64,000 bases of DNA from Magnetococcales bacterium (GTDB taxonomy: Bacteria > Pseudomonadota > Magnetococcia > Magnetococcales > Magnetaquicoccaceae). Under the pieces are notes generated by a model, which had not been told where the DNA came from, ran no database searches, and worked only from the letters and a program-made list of their open reading frames with translations. Positions 1 to 10,055 of this stretch are shown piece by piece; position 1 is the stretch's first letter, and every line of letters begins with the position of its first letter. The stretch is taken from positions 1-64,000 of the forward strand of contig JADGAR010000009.1 in NCBI GenBank assembly GCA_015231915.1, read 5' to 3'. A program made the position numbers and the translations under genes.

Positions 1-242
1 TAGTATTCGAACTGGTAAAAAAGAATATACCCGAAGCGCCCCCCCAGGATCACCCCCAGCAGGGTATACATCATAAGATCCGCCAGCCGTTCCGGCCCGA
101 TGGGCAGGGCCTGGCGCCGCGCTTGCGCCTTCAGCAGGGGCCAACCCAGCAGGAAGGTCAGGGTGTACATCAACCCGTACCAGCGGATGGCCACCGGACC
201 GATCTGCACCAGGACGGGATCGATGTGGGGATAGGCGATCAT
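1..242 (-). CDS. lgt: Prolipoprotein diacylglyceryl transferase, N-terminal part (cut by window edge)
   Basis: Lgt moves a diacylglyceryl group from phosphatidylglycerol to the lipobox cysteine of prolipoproteins in the inner membrane. About 80 residues are visible. They begin MIAYPHIDPVLVQIGPVAIR and contain the WYGLMY signature and the GGRFGYILFYQ motif seen in the first membrane segments of the family. The rest lies beyond base 1. The ATG overlaps the pheA stop as ATGA, so translation is probably coupled and lgt is the last visible gene of the long minus-strand run. The protein would serve lipoproteins such as the BamE-like and LEA-like ones in this window. Identification is firm; only completeness is unknown. 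Confidence 0.92.
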   Translation of the reverse strand, partial: MIAYPHIDPVLVQIGPVAIRWYGLMYTLTFLLGWPLLKAQARRQALPIGPERLADLMMYTLLGVILGGRFGYILFYQFEY

Positions 243-1114
243 GATGCGGGCGATCCGTTGTCCGCCTCGGGGTAGCTGCCGAGGATCTTCAGGCTGTGGG
301 TGAAGAAGGCGAGTTCCTCCAGGGCCAGTTTGCAGGGTTTTTCCTCCGGGCGGCCCTGGAAGTCCAGATAGAAGTGGTAGGACCAGGGGGTTCCGGGCAC
401 GGGCCGGGATTCCAGACGGGTGAGGTTGACGCCGTTGGTGGCGAACCCGCCCAGACATTTATAGAGAGCGGCGGGAATGTTGCGCACCTCGAAGACCAGG
501 CTGGTCTTGCAGGCCACTTCCCGGGACGGGACGATGCGATCCTTGACGATCAGGAGGAAGCGGGTGGTGTTGAGATGGGAGTCCTGGATGTCGCGGGCCA
601 GGATCCGCAGGCCGTAGAGTTCGGCACACAGTTCTGCGGCGATGGCGGCCTCCATCGGGCTGCCGCGCGCGACCAGGTCGCGGGCGGCTCCGGCGGTGTC
701 GTAGGCCGCATTACAGGTCCAGCCGTGCCGCCGGATATAGGAGCGACACTGGGCCAGGGCCTGGGGATGGGAAAAGACCGCCTGCACCTCCTCCTCGATG
801 ACGCCGGGCAGGGCGAGCAGGCAATGCCGCACCCGCAGATAATATTCGCCCAGGATGTGCAGGTTGTGGATCCCCAGCAGGTCATAGCTGTCGCTCACCA
901 CCCCGGCGATGCTGTTTTCCACCGGGATCATGCCCACATCCGCCTCCCGGTCGTCCACTGCCTGGAAGACCTCCTCGAAGGTGCGGCAGGGGATGGTGCG
1001 ATGATGCGGCAGGGATTCGCGGCAGGCCTGTTCGCTGTAGGCCCCCGGCTCCCCCTGGAAAGCCACGGTTCCGGAAGCCGCGCTCACGCCGGCGAGTTCT
1101 TTTGTCTTTTTCAT
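239..1114 (-). CDS. pheA: Prephenate dehydratase (monofunctional, with C-terminal ACT domain)
   Basis: This enzyme decarboxylates and dehydrates prephenate to phenylpyruvate in phenylalanine synthesis, in the cytoplasm. From the ATG at 1114 it is 291 residues, normal for a monofunctional enzyme, and no chorismate mutase domain precedes it. The catalytic domain starts with VAFQGEPGAYSEQA (about residue 17), carries VENSIAG (about 65-71) and the catalytic TRF motif (184-186). An ACT domain follows, with ESRP (235-238) forming the phenylalanine feedback site. An upstream start at 1171 would add an arginine-rich leader unlike the family, so 1114 is preferred. It lies about 90 bases after the last OGT-like gene and its stop overlaps lgt, so it may be the tail of that operon. 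Confidence 0.93.
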   Translation of the reverse strand: MKKTKELAGVSAASGTVAFQGEPGAYSEQACRESLPHHRTIPCRTFEEVFQAVDDREADVGMIPVENSIAGVVSDSYDLLGIHNLHILGEYYLRVRHCLLALPGVIEEEVQAVFSHPQALAQCRSYIRRHGWTCNAAYDTAGAARDLVARGSPMEAAIAAELCAELYGLRILARDIQDSHLNTTRFLLIVKDRIVPSREVACKTSLVFEVRNIPAALYKCLGGFATNGVNLTRLESRPVPGTPWSYHFYLDFQGRPEEKPCKLALEELAFFTHSLKILGSYPEADNGSPAS

Positions 1115-1204
1115 GCGGGTCCACTCTGTTGCGTGCGGCGGCCTTGCGCGCGATGCGGCGCCAAGGCCCAAATTTTGACTATTAACACAAGAGATGGCTG
1201 CGGG

Positions 1205-3238
1205 TCAATGCCCGTCACACGGGCGTTCCGCGTCCTGCAGCACGATCATCTCCCGCTTCCCTGCCCGCCAATCGCGCCACATGCGTTCGTAGAGCCGTTC
1301 CAGATTGCGGACGAAACGGGGGAGATCGAAGAGTGGAAACGTAAGCCGGTTTATTGATAAGCGGCGCCGAATCTCCTGCAACCGCTCCGCATCCCGCGCC
1401 AGATCCAGGGCAATCGTGTCATATTCCTCCCAACCAACGGCAATCAACTCCGGCAATCCGAGCGCATGCAACATGCTGGCCCCGACGCGGCCCGCAAAGC
1501 CCTCTCCGAGACTGGTGACCAGGGGCACCCCGCTCCACAGGGCGTCCATCCCGGTGACATGCGAGTTGTAAGGCAGGGTGTCCAGCGCCAGATCCGCAAG
1601 CGCAAGCCGGGAGAGATGTTCCTCCCTGGTGGGGGTTTTCCGGGCGAACACCACCCTGCCGGAGGCGATCCCCCGCCGCAAGGCCTCCTGGCGCAGACGG
1701 GCCTCGGCAATGGCGTTGCTGGCGCGCAACCAAAGCAGGCTGCCCGGCACTTCATGCAGCAGCCGGCACCACACATCGAAGGTTTCAGGATTAAACTTGC
1801 CCGGATTGTTGAAACTGCAAAACACAAACCCTTCATCCGGCAAACCGGCGGCAGCACGGTCACACCTTTCTTTAGTAAACCGGTTACCAAACCCCGGCAA
1901 CAGACAGTGCGGCAGCAGGGCCAGGGTTTCGCTGAAATGACCGGCGTGCTCCGGCGGGGTCGCCACCGGATCCCCGATCAGATAGTCCACCAGCGAGGCT
2001 TTACCCAGGGTGCCGGGATAGCCAAGCCAGGTCGCCTGGACCGGGGCCGGACGATGGGCCAGGATGCCGAGGCGGTTCCCCCTGGTATACCCTTGCAGAT
2101 CCACCAGGATATGCACCCCATCCTCCGCAATCCGTCGCGCGGCGTCCCGATGGGAAAACCGGTCGAGATCCACGAACCGTTCGCACCCCTCCCGGATCCG
2201 GCGCCGGATCGGATGATCCTCCTCACCGCCGTGGGAGTAGGCGATGACTGCGACGCGGTTTGGGTCATGGGCCTCGAACACGCCGGCCATCAGATGGCCG
2301 ACCGGATGGTTGCGCAAGTCACCCGACAGATAGCCGATCACCAGTCGCTCCGGTTCGTCGTTGGCGTGGTGACGCCCGAGGGGGGCCGCGCCGGCGGACA
2401 CGCTCATCCTGACGCCATAATTTTGCGCGCAGGTACGCACCTCTGCTGACGATACGGGGAGTTGCAGGAGCAGATAGGGATTGCCATCCAGCCGGCCCGC
2501 CTGGAACAGGGTCCGCAACCGGGCCAGATGTTGCGGAATCTCCTCCCAGTCGCAGGCCTGCAACAGGGTGTTCAACCAGTTGAGGGTCAGCGGCACGGAA
2601 TCCGGGACCAAGGCGAGGGCCTGACGAAAACAGGCCGTGGCATCGTCGAACCGCTCCCGTTCCCGCAGGATCTTGCCCAGATTCACCCAGGCCTCGCCGG
2701 AGTTCGGCCTGAGGGCCAGCAGGCGGCGCCAACAGGCCTCGGCCTCTTCCAGGCGGCTTTGCTCCAGGAGCAGATTGCCAAAATTGTTCAGACAATCCGG
2801 AAAGGCGGGCTGGATGGCAAGCGCGCTCCGGTAAGCGGCTTCCGCCTGCCCCGCATCCCCGAGCGCCCGCAAGGCATTGCCGAGATTGTTATAAGCATCG
2901 TGATAATCCGGCTTGAGGGCAAGGGCATGGCGGTAACAGGCGATGGCCTCCTCCAGCCTGCCCAGTTCCTTCAGGACCACTCCCAGGTTGCAATGGTACC
3001 AGGGTTGACGCTCATTGACGGCAATCGCCCGGCGCACCCATGCCACCGCCGCTTCGCGTTGTCCCGCCCGATGGAGGGTCATGCCCAGCAGATGCAGTGC
3101 GTCCCCATGCCGGGCATCCAGCGCCAGGATCCGGTGGCAGAGGGCTTCCGCCTCGCTCGTCTCGCCCTGTTGGAACCGTTGCACGGCCTGGGCGTACATC
3201 GTCGCAATCGCCGCATGGTTTTTCCGGCTGCCAGACAT
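1205..3238 (-). CDS. TPR protein with O-GlcNAc-transferase-like (GT41/SPINDLY) catalytic region, unit A
   Basis: The predicted 677-residue cytoplasmic enzyme has about six TPR repeats (residues 10-250) followed by a glycosyltransferase-41 region. Visible GT41 landmarks are GYLSGDLRNHPVGH (about 303, with the conserved His), LGYPGTLG, DYLIGDPVATPPEH, FCSFNNPGKFNPETF (about 470, with the nucleotide-sugar-binding Lys) and DTLPYNSHVTGMDALWSGVP (about 551). The family transfers a sugar from a UDP- or GDP-nucleotide to Ser/Thr of proteins recruited by the TPRs. Donor and target cannot be read here. The ATG at 3238 sits 8 bases after GAGGGG, whereas the in-frame GTG at 3244 is too close to that site. 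It is the last of six tandem paralogous genes, 12 bases after unit B. Confidence 0.85.
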   Translation of the reverse strand: MSGSRKNHAAIATMYAQAVQRFQQGETSEAEALCHRILALDARHGDALHLLGMTLHRAGQREAAVAWVRRAIAVNERQPWYHCNLGVVLKELGRLEEAIACYRHALALKPDYHDAYNNLGNALRALGDAGQAEAAYRSALAIQPAFPDCLNNFGNLLLEQSRLEEAEACWRRLLALRPNSGEAWVNLGKILRERERFDDATACFRQALALVPDSVPLTLNWLNTLLQACDWEEIPQHLARLRTLFQAGRLDGNPYLLLQLPVSSAEVRTCAQNYGVRMSVSAGAAPLGRHHANDEPERLVIGYLSGDLRNHPVGHLMAGVFEAHDPNRVAVIAYSHGGEEDHPIRRRIREGCERFVDLDRFSHRDAARRIAEDGVHILVDLQGYTRGNRLGILAHRPAPVQATWLGYPGTLGKASLVDYLIGDPVATPPEHAGHFSETLALLPHCLLPGFGNRFTKERCDRAAAGLPDEGFVFCSFNNPGKFNPETFDVWCRLLHEVPGSLLWLRASNAIAEARLRQEALRRGIASGRVVFARKTPTREEHLSRLALADLALDTLPYNSHVTGMDALWSGVPLVTSLGEGFAGRVGASMLHALGLPELIAVGWEEYDTIALDLARDAERLQEIRRRLSINRLTFPLFDLPRFVRNLERLYERMWRDWRAGKREMIVLQDAERPCDGH

Positions 3239-3250
3239 CGTCACTTCCCC

Positions 3251-5566
3251 TCAAGAAGGATCCAAACGAATCGATCCGGCCTGGCCGGCGCGGTGGTTGT
3301 GCCACATCGCCTCAAACAACCGCTCCAGATCCCGCGCGAAACGCGCGGAGTCGAACAACGGCAACCGTGACCGGTTTACGGTTAAATGGTGCCGCAGGGC
3401 ACGCCGACGCTCCTGGTCTTGTGCCAGTGCCACGGCCAAGGCGCAATAGCCGTCCCAATCCCCGGCGATCAACTCCGGCAGGCCCGCCGCCTGCAGCAAA
3501 GAGGCCCCCACGCGACCGGCGAAACTCTCGCCGATCCGGGTCACCAACGGCACACCGCAAGACAAGGCATCCATGCCGGTGGCATGGGAGTTGTAGGGAT
3601 GGGTATCCAGCGCCAGATCGGCCAGGGACAACCGCTGCAAATGCGCTTCACGGGTTGCGGTGCGCGGGGCGAACAGCAGCCGTTCCGGATCGACCCGATG
3701 ATGCGCCGCCTCGCCACGCAAGCGGGAGACCACCTCCGAAGGAGCGTCGCGCAGCCACAGCACGCTGCCGGGCACCGCATGCAGCAACCGGCACCAGATC
3801 GCGAAACTGTCGGCGTTGAACTTCCAACTCGGATTGAAGCTGCAAAACAAAAAACCCTCCTCCGGCACCCCGGCAGCGGATCGCGCCACAGGGGGTTCGA
3901 TCACGCCCCGATTGTCGCCAGGCAGATAACAGTGCGGCAAAACCGCCAAATGTTCCCCGAAATGGGCGGCGTGCTCCGGCGGGGTCACCACCGGATCGCC
4001 GATCAGATAGTCCAGCAACCCGGCCCGACCCAACGTGCCCGGATAGCCCAGCCACCCTGCCCGCACCGGGGCCGGGGCATGCGCCAGAATCCCGGGACGC
4101 GCCCCACTGGTGAAACCCTGCAGGTCCACGAGGATATGCACCCCGTCCGCCGCGATGCGCTGCGCAGCCGGGGCGTCGGCGATCCCCTCGAGATCCACGA
4201 ACCGGTCGCACCCCGCGCGGATGCGCTGCCGCGTCTGCCCGGCATCCTCCGGGCCGTGGGCATAGGCGATGATCTCGAACCGCGCGCGGTCGTGCCGCTC
4301 GAACAACTCCGCCACCAGCACGGCCACCGGATGCTCCCGGAAATCCCCGGACAGATAGCCCACCCGCAACCGCTGCGGCGTCCGGTCGTTCACGCAAACC
4401 TCCCCCGCCAGCCGCGCCGCCGGATAGCGCCTGCGGGCGTGTGCCGTGGCGCAGGCGAGTTGCTCCAGCGGGGAGGATGGCACAGACAGCAGAACAAACG
4501 GCACCACATCCCCCGGTTGGCCGGCACGCAACCCTTCCATCAACCGGTCATGCATCCCGGACAGCCCCTGCCAGTCACAGGCCATGGCCATGAGATGGAC
4601 CAGATAGCTTAAGGACTCCACACATCCGGGCCGCAGGTCGAGCGCCCGCCGGAAACAGGGCACCGCCTCCTCCAACCGGTGCTGGGCGAACAGGGCCTTG
4701 CCCAGATTCAGGTGGCCATCAGCATATGCCGGTTGTAGCTCGACCGCCTTGCGGTAGCTGGCCTCGGCATCTGCGGCACAGCCTTGCGATCTCAATAAAT
4801 TTCCAATATTATTATATGGTTCAGCATATACCGGTTTTATGGATAGCGCATGCCGCCAGCACGCCTCCGCCTCCTCGATCCGCCCCGACTCCGCCAGAAT
4901 CACCCCCAGATTGTTGCTCGCCTCGGCATGCTCCGGTCGCAACGCCAATGCCCGCCGATACGCCGCCTCGGCCTCCTCCAACCGGTTCTGCGCCTTGCGC
5001 ACCACCCCCAGACCAAAGGCGTACTCCGCATTTTCAGGCTCGCACCCAACGGCCCGCAACACACATCCCGCCGCCTCCTCCAGCCTGCCGAGGGCCATCA
5101 TGACCACCCCCAGATTGGCATGATACACCCCCTGCCGCCCGTCCACCACAAGCGCCCGACGGATCCATTCCACCGCCGCCGCATGCTCGCCCGCCTGATG
5201 CAACACCATACCCATGAGATGCAAGGCGTCCGCATGCCCGGCATCCAGCGCCAGGATCTCCCCGTACAGGCTTTGCGCCTCCTGCAACCCTCCCGCCTGA
5301 TGGATGCGCAACGCCTGAGCGAACAGGACACCGATCAGGGAGGTACGATACGTCGCCACGCCGGGGGCCACCCGCACGGCGGCCCGCAAGTGTTCCAGCG
5401 CCAGTTCGACCCGTCCGGTTTCACCGCACAGCACCCCCAGATTGTGATGGGCATCCGGCTGATCGGGATCGTCCCTCAGGAGCGACAGATACAACCGCTC
5501 GGCCTCGGCCAACGCCCCCGCCCGGTGACTGGAGATGGCCATCCGCAAACGCCCCTCGCCCTTCAT
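3251..5566 (-). CDS. TPR protein with O-GlcNAc-transferase-like (GT41) catalytic region, unit B
   Basis: Unit B has 771 residues, with a longer TPR array (about 10-350) than unit A. The GT41 region follows: GYLSGDFREHPVAV (about 400), LGYPGTLG, DYLIGDPVVTPPEH, FCSFNPSWKFNADSF (about 573, Lys kept) and DTHPYNSHATGMDALSCGVP (about 651). The open frame extends upstream to about 6160, but that stretch is an out-of-frame shadow of unit C. The ATG at 5566 has GGAGGGGG just upstream and overlaps the stop of unit C as ATGA, which fixes the start and implies translational coupling. Predicted role is protein glycosylation in the cytoplasm with an unknown acceptor. The C-terminus lacks the REMIVL-like tail of units A, E and F. 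Confidence 0.85.
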   Translation of the reverse strand: MKGEGRLRMAISSHRAGALAEAERLYLSLLRDDPDQPDAHHNLGVLCGETGRVELALEHLRAAVRVAPGVATYRTSLIGVLFAQALRIHQAGGLQEAQSLYGEILALDAGHADALHLMGMVLHQAGEHAAAVEWIRRALVVDGRQGVYHANLGVVMMALGRLEEAAGCVLRAVGCEPENAEYAFGLGVVRKAQNRLEEAEAAYRRALALRPEHAEASNNLGVILAESGRIEEAEACWRHALSIKPVYAEPYNNIGNLLRSQGCAADAEASYRKAVELQPAYADGHLNLGKALFAQHRLEEAVPCFRRALDLRPGCVESLSYLVHLMAMACDWQGLSGMHDRLMEGLRAGQPGDVVPFVLLSVPSSPLEQLACATAHARRRYPAARLAGEVCVNDRTPQRLRVGYLSGDFREHPVAVLVAELFERHDRARFEIIAYAHGPEDAGQTRQRIRAGCDRFVDLEGIADAPAAQRIAADGVHILVDLQGFTSGARPGILAHAPAPVRAGWLGYPGTLGRAGLLDYLIGDPVVTPPEHAAHFGEHLAVLPHCYLPGDNRGVIEPPVARSAAGVPEEGFLFCSFNPSWKFNADSFAIWCRLLHAVPGSVLWLRDAPSEVVSRLRGEAAHHRVDPERLLFAPRTATREAHLQRLSLADLALDTHPYNSHATGMDALSCGVPLVTRIGESFAGRVGASLLQAAGLPELIAGDWDGYCALAVALAQDQERRRALRHHLTVNRSRLPLFDSARFARDLERLFEAMWHNHRAGQAGSIRLDPS

Positions 5567-7761
5567 CCCGCCCCCTCCTCCCACTTTGGCAAGAGGATCG
5601 GCTCCCGCCTCCCCGCCAGATGATCGCACCACATCCGCGCATACAACCGTTCCAGATCCCGCGCAAAACCCGGTGTGTCGAACAAAGGAGCCGCCACGAG
5701 CCGTGCCCGTGCCTCCCCAAGCCGGTCGGGATCCCTGGCCAGCGCCAAGGCCAGCGCGAAATAATCCTCCCAATTGTCCACGATCAACTCCGGCAGGCCA
5801 ACCGCCATCAACAAACTGGCCCCCACCCGGGAAGCGAACGTCTCCCCGATGCGCGAAAGCAGCGGCACGCCGCTCCACAAGGCATCGCACCCGGTGACAT
5901 GGCTGTTGTAGGGAAAGGTGTCCAGCGCCAGATCCGCCACAGCCAACCGGTCGAGATGCGCTTCGATGGTCGGGGCGCGGGCCGCAAACCGCAGACGTTG
6001 CGGGTCGATGCCCCGTTGCCCGGCCTCCCGCCGCAGATTGGCCACCGCCCGCGGATGGGCGTCGCGCAACCACAGCACGCTGCCCGGAACTTCCCGCAAC
6101 AACCGGCACCAGATGGTGAAACTCTCGGCGTTGAACTTGTGGCTGGTGTTGAAGCTGCAAAAGACCACCCCCTGCTCCGGCAACCCCACGTCCCCACGCG
6201 CCGGTGCAACGGGCGGAGAACGCAGCCCGTCGCCGGGCAGGCAGCAGCGCGGCATGAGCGCCAAAGTCTCGCTGAAATGCCCGGCATGGGCCAACGGCGT
6301 GACGACCGGATCCCCGATCAGATAATCGGCCAGCCGGGGATGACCCAACGTACCCGGATAACCCAACCAGTTCACCTGCACCGGGGCAGGACGCAACGCG
6401 AGAATCCCTGGCCGGGTCTGGCGGGTGAATCCCTGCAGGTCCACCAGAATCCCCACGCCATCCGCCGCGATGCGCCTGGCGGCCTCGGCATCCGAAAGGC
6501 CGGAGATCTCCACGAAGCGGTCACATGCGGCCCGGATGCGCCGCCGGGTCGCATGGCCGTCATCCGGGCCATGGGAATAGACCAGCACTTCGCACCCTGC
6601 AGGGTCGCGGGCTGCGAGCACCCCGGCCAGCAACCGCCCCACCGGGTGTTCCCGCAGATCACCGGAAAGATAACCGATTCTCGGTCGCTCACGCCTGGCA
6701 TGCTCCCCCCACGCCACCCTGTCCCCCGCGCCTGCCACGAACCGTCCCGCAGCGCACGCCCTGGCGTGGTCGCGCTGTTCCCGCGCCCCCACCGGCAGGG
6801 AAAGCAGCACGAATGGCGCCAGATCGCGCCTTTTTTCCCCCGGCAGCGCCATCAACCGCCCCAGCCATCCGGGAATCTCCTCCCAGTCGCACAGGTGCAA
6901 CAGCAGGTGCAGCAGGTATCCGCAAGCCTCGCCGTGCTCCGGAGCGATGCGCGCCGCCGACCGGAAATGGCCGACAGCCTCCTCCAGCCTGCCCAGTTCC
7001 ATGCAGGCCACCCCCAGATTGCAAGTCAGATCGGCATCCCCCGGCCTGCCGTCCAGCGCCCGCCGGTAACAGGCTGCCGCAGACGCGCAATCCCCCAACG
7101 CCATGTGAACGAAACCCAGATGGTTGCAGGCATCCCCGCAATCGGGACACAGCGCGAGCGCTTCCTGAAAAGCGACCCGCGCCTCTTGCCACTCACCCAG
7201 GCGCATGCAGGCCACACCCAGATTGTGCCACGCCTCCACCCATGCCGGACGGATGCCGAGCGTGCGACGATAGATCCCCGCCGCCTCCTGCGCGCGCTCC
7301 AGCCCCATGAGCGCATTGCCCAACTGCAGCAGGAGGTCGGCCTCCTCTGCCCGGATCGCCAACGCCTGCCGATACCCGGCCACGGCCTCCTCCAGGCGCC
7401 CGAGATCCCGATACGCATGCCCCAGATCCCGCCATGCCTCGAAGCCATCCGGCAGCAGGCCCACCGCCCGCCGGAGATGGACGACCCCTTCTTCTCCCCT
7501 GCCCGCCCCTGCCAGGGCAACGCCGAGATAATAGTGACCATACCCATTGTCCGGCTTGCACGCGAGCGCACCGGCAAGCCATCCGGCGGCCTCCTCGCAC
7601 CGCCCTTTTTGCAGCATCAGCACGCCCAGCAGATAGCGCCCCTCCCCGTGCGCGGGGTCCGCCGCCAGAATCCGCCGGTAGACCCGCTCCGCATCCTCCA
7701 GCCGCCCCTCCTCATGGGCGCATCGGGCGCCGGACAGTTCCTCCTCCGGATCATGCGCCAC
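5563..7761 (-). CDS. TPR protein with O-GlcNAc-transferase-like (GT41) catalytic region, unit C
   Basis: Unit C has 732 residues. TPR repeats run from about residue 10 to 310; then come GYLSGDLREHPVGR (about 359), LGYPGTLGHPRLADYLIGDP, FCSFNTSHKFNAESF (about 533, with Lys) and DTFPYNSHVTGCDALWSGVP (about 610). All GT41 landmarks are present, so activity is plausible. The chosen start is GTG at 7761. GGGAG lies about 8 bases upstream, inside the last codons of unit D, so the two genes overlap by 11 bases. The stop overlaps the unit B start as ATGA. Its TPRs differ more from the neighbours than the catalytic part does, which would fit different protein targets; that is inference. Confidence 0.84.
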   Translation of the reverse strand: MAHDPEEELSGARCAHEEGRLEDAERVYRRILAADPAHGEGRYLLGVLMLQKGRCEEAAGWLAGALACKPDNGYGHYYLGVALAGAGRGEEGVVHLRRAVGLLPDGFEAWRDLGHAYRDLGRLEEAVAGYRQALAIRAEEADLLLQLGNALMGLERAQEAAGIYRRTLGIRPAWVEAWHNLGVACMRLGEWQEARVAFQEALALCPDCGDACNHLGFVHMALGDCASAAACYRRALDGRPGDADLTCNLGVACMELGRLEEAVGHFRSAARIAPEHGEACGYLLHLLLHLCDWEEIPGWLGRLMALPGEKRRDLAPFVLLSLPVGAREQRDHARACAAGRFVAGAGDRVAWGEHARRERPRIGYLSGDLREHPVGRLLAGVLAARDPAGCEVLVYSHGPDDGHATRRRIRAACDRFVEISGLSDAEAARRIAADGVGILVDLQGFTRQTRPGILALRPAPVQVNWLGYPGTLGHPRLADYLIGDPVVTPLAHAGHFSETLALMPRCCLPGDGLRSPPVAPARGDVGLPEQGVVFCSFNTSHKFNAESFTIWCRLLREVPGSVLWLRDAHPRAVANLRREAGQRGIDPQRLRFAARAPTIEAHLDRLAVADLALDTFPYNSHVTGCDALWSGVPLLSRIGETFASRVGASLLMAVGLPELIVDNWEDYFALALALARDPDRLGEARARLVAAPLFDTPGFARDLERLYARMWCDHLAGRREPILLPKWEEGAG

Positions 7762-10051
7762 GGATCAACTCCCGCCGCCCCGCCCGATGATCGCGCCACA
7801 TCCGTTCGTACAGCCGCTCCAGATCCCGCGCGAAACCCGGCGTGTCGAACAAGGGCGAGGTCGCGCGCCCGGCCACGAGCCGTTCCCGCAGCGTGGCAAG
7901 CCGCTCCGGATGCCGGGCCAACTCCACGGCCAGCCGAAAATAACCCTCCCAATCCTCCACGATCCCTTCCCGCAACCCCGCCGCGCACAGCAGGCTCGCC
8001 CCCACCCGGGACGGAAAGGTCTCGCCGCTCCGGGTGATCAGGGGCACGCCGCTCCACAAGGCATCGCACCCCGTGGCATGCGAGTTGTAAGGAAAGGTGT
8101 CCAGCGCCAGATCGGCCAGCCTCAGGCGCCCCAGGTGTTCGCCCCGCGTCGGGGTTTTGGGGGCAAAAACCAACCGCTCCGGGTCGATGCCCAACTCCCG
8201 CGCCTCGCGCCGCAAATGCTCCCGCGCCAACGGGTGCTGCTCTTTCAGCCACAGCACGGCCCCAGGGATTGCCTCCAGCAGCCGACACCAGACCGCAAAG
8301 GTCTCCGGGTTGAATTTCCGGCCCTGGTTGAAACTGCAAAACACGAACCCCTCTTCCGGCAACCCGGCCTGCGCCCGCGACACGACACAAACGTCGGCCT
8401 GGTTGTCTCCGGGGGGAAGGTAGCAATGGGGCAGCAAGGCCAGGGTTTCGCAAAAATGGGCGGCATGCCCGGGTGGCGTGATGACCGGGTCACCGATCAG
8501 GTAATCCGCGATCCCCGGCATGCCCAGGGTGCCGGGATATCCCAGCCAGGTCACCTGCACCGGGGCCGGACGCAACGCCAGGATTTCCAGCCGGTTGCCC
8601 CTGGTCAACCCCTGGAGGTCCACCAGGAGATGCACCCCGTCCTCCCGGATGCGCCGGGCAGCGGCGGCATGGGAAAGAGAGCGGATATCCACGAACCGGT
8701 CACAGGCCGCCACGATGCGCCTGCGCTGTGGTTGACCGTCATCCGGGCCGCTGGAATAGGCGATGATCTCGAAACGCTCACGCGCATGCGCCTCCAACAG
8801 CCCGGCAATCTGATAAGCGACAGGATGATTCCGGAAATCCCCGGAAAGATACCCGATCCGCAACCGCTCCGGCTCCGGACCCCCTGCCCGGACCACCAAC
8901 TGGGGCGCCGGCACCGGCAGGGTGCGCTGGAGATGGCGCGCCGCATGCGCACGCATTTCCAGGGGCGACACCGGCATGAACAATAATACGAAGGGCGCCA
9001 TCCCCCCCTCCCCGGACTGGGCCGTCAGACGCTCCTCGACTGCGGCCAACCCGCGCCAGTCGCACAGCGTCTGCATTACGGCGAGCAGTCCGGCCCGAGG
9101 CTCCAGATAATCGGGACGAATGGCCAGCGCCTTGCGGAACGCCGCCATGGCCTCCTGCGGACGCCCCCACTCCCACAATGCGGCCCCGAGATTGTTCCAG
9201 GCCACGGCATCCTCCGGACGGCTCGCCAGCAGTTGCCGGTAACAGACCACGGCATCGGAATGACGGCCCTGGGCGCTCAAGGCCAGCCCCAGATCGTTGA
9301 GGACATCGATCCGCGCCGGATCGTGTTGCAGGATCCGGCGCATGCACGTCTCCGCCTCCTGCATCCGGCCCAGATCCATGAGCAAGGCAATCAGGAACCG
9401 CTCTGCCTCCTTATGTTGCGGACAGAGGTCGCATGCCCTTTGCAAGCGGTTCACGGCCTCCTCCGGCTGATTGCGCTCCCGCAGAACGACGCCCAGTTGG
9501 AACTGCCAGTCGGCATTGTCCGGTTGCATGCCCACTGCCCGGCGCAAACCGGCTTCGGCCTCCTCGAGCTTGCCCCAGGCCCGGTACACCACCCCGAGGT
9601 TGGCGAAATAGAGCGCTTCCTGATCATTGACGGCAATTGCCCTGCCGATCCATTCGGTTGCCTCCCGCCAATCCCCCCGCTGGTGGGCAATCATGCCCGA
9701 CAGGTGCAATGCGTCGGCATGACCGGCATCCAGAGTCAGGATTTCCCGATAGAGCGGCTCCGCCTCGTCCGACCAGCCCTCCTGGTGCAGACGCAGCGCA
9801 TGGTCAAACAGGGCTGCCACGAGAGAGCGACGCAAGGGTGCCGCAGTGGGCACGGCGCGCATGGCGGCGCGCAAATGGCTCAGTGCCAACTCCGGTCGCC
9901 CGGTCGCGGCGGCCAGCAACCCCAGGTTGTGATTGGCGTCCGGATGCCCCGGCGCCACACGCAACACCTCCCGGTAGCGCTGCTCCGCCTCCGTCAACCG
10001 CCCCGCCTGATGCAACGCCACCGCCTGGCGCAATGCCGCTTCCGGGCGCAT
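7751..10051 (-). CDS. TPR protein with O-GlcNAc-transferase-like (GT41) catalytic region, unit D
   Basis: Unit D has 766 residues and opens MRPEAALRQAVALHQAGRL, the same TPR opening pattern as units B and F. About nine TPRs (to about residue 340) precede GYLSGDFRNHPVAY (about 395), LGYPGTLGMPGIADYLIGDP, FCSFNQGRKFNPETF (about 569) and DTFPYNSHATGCDALWSGVP (about 650). The ATG at 10051 follows a GGGGAG site and lies 4 bases after the stop of unit E. As in the other units, helices between TPRs and catalytic core include a CDWRGL-like segment (xCDWxxL) that recurs in the family. Predicted function is glycosyl transfer to a TPR-bound protein. Donor and acceptor are unknown. Confidence 0.85.
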   Translation of the reverse strand: MRPEAALRQAVALHQAGRLTEAEQRYREVLRVAPGHPDANHNLGLLAAATGRPELALSHLRAAMRAVPTAAPLRRSLVAALFDHALRLHQEGWSDEAEPLYREILTLDAGHADALHLSGMIAHQRGDWREATEWIGRAIAVNDQEALYFANLGVVYRAWGKLEEAEAGLRRAVGMQPDNADWQFQLGVVLRERNQPEEAVNRLQRACDLCPQHKEAERFLIALLMDLGRMQEAETCMRRILQHDPARIDVLNDLGLALSAQGRHSDAVVCYRQLLASRPEDAVAWNNLGAALWEWGRPQEAMAAFRKALAIRPDYLEPRAGLLAVMQTLCDWRGLAAVEERLTAQSGEGGMAPFVLLFMPVSPLEMRAHAARHLQRTLPVPAPQLVVRAGGPEPERLRIGYLSGDFRNHPVAYQIAGLLEAHARERFEIIAYSSGPDDGQPQRRRIVAACDRFVDIRSLSHAAAARRIREDGVHLLVDLQGLTRGNRLEILALRPAPVQVTWLGYPGTLGMPGIADYLIGDPVITPPGHAAHFCETLALLPHCYLPPGDNQADVCVVSRAQAGLPEEGFVFCSFNQGRKFNPETFAVWCRLLEAIPGAVLWLKEQHPLAREHLRREARELGIDPERLVFAPKTPTRGEHLGRLRLADLALDTFPYNSHATGCDALWSGVPLITRSGETFPSRVGASLLCAAGLREGIVEDWEGYFRLAVELARHPERLATLRERLVAGRATSPLFDTPGFARDLERLYERMWRDHRAGRRELIRGA

Positions 10052-10055
10052 GGGA

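Noticed and set aside
5567-6160. N-terminal extension of OGT unit B by about 198 residues
   Set aside because: It overlaps unit C out of frame and has no TPR pattern. The ATG at 5566, with a strong ribosome site and an ATGA overlap, is the better start.
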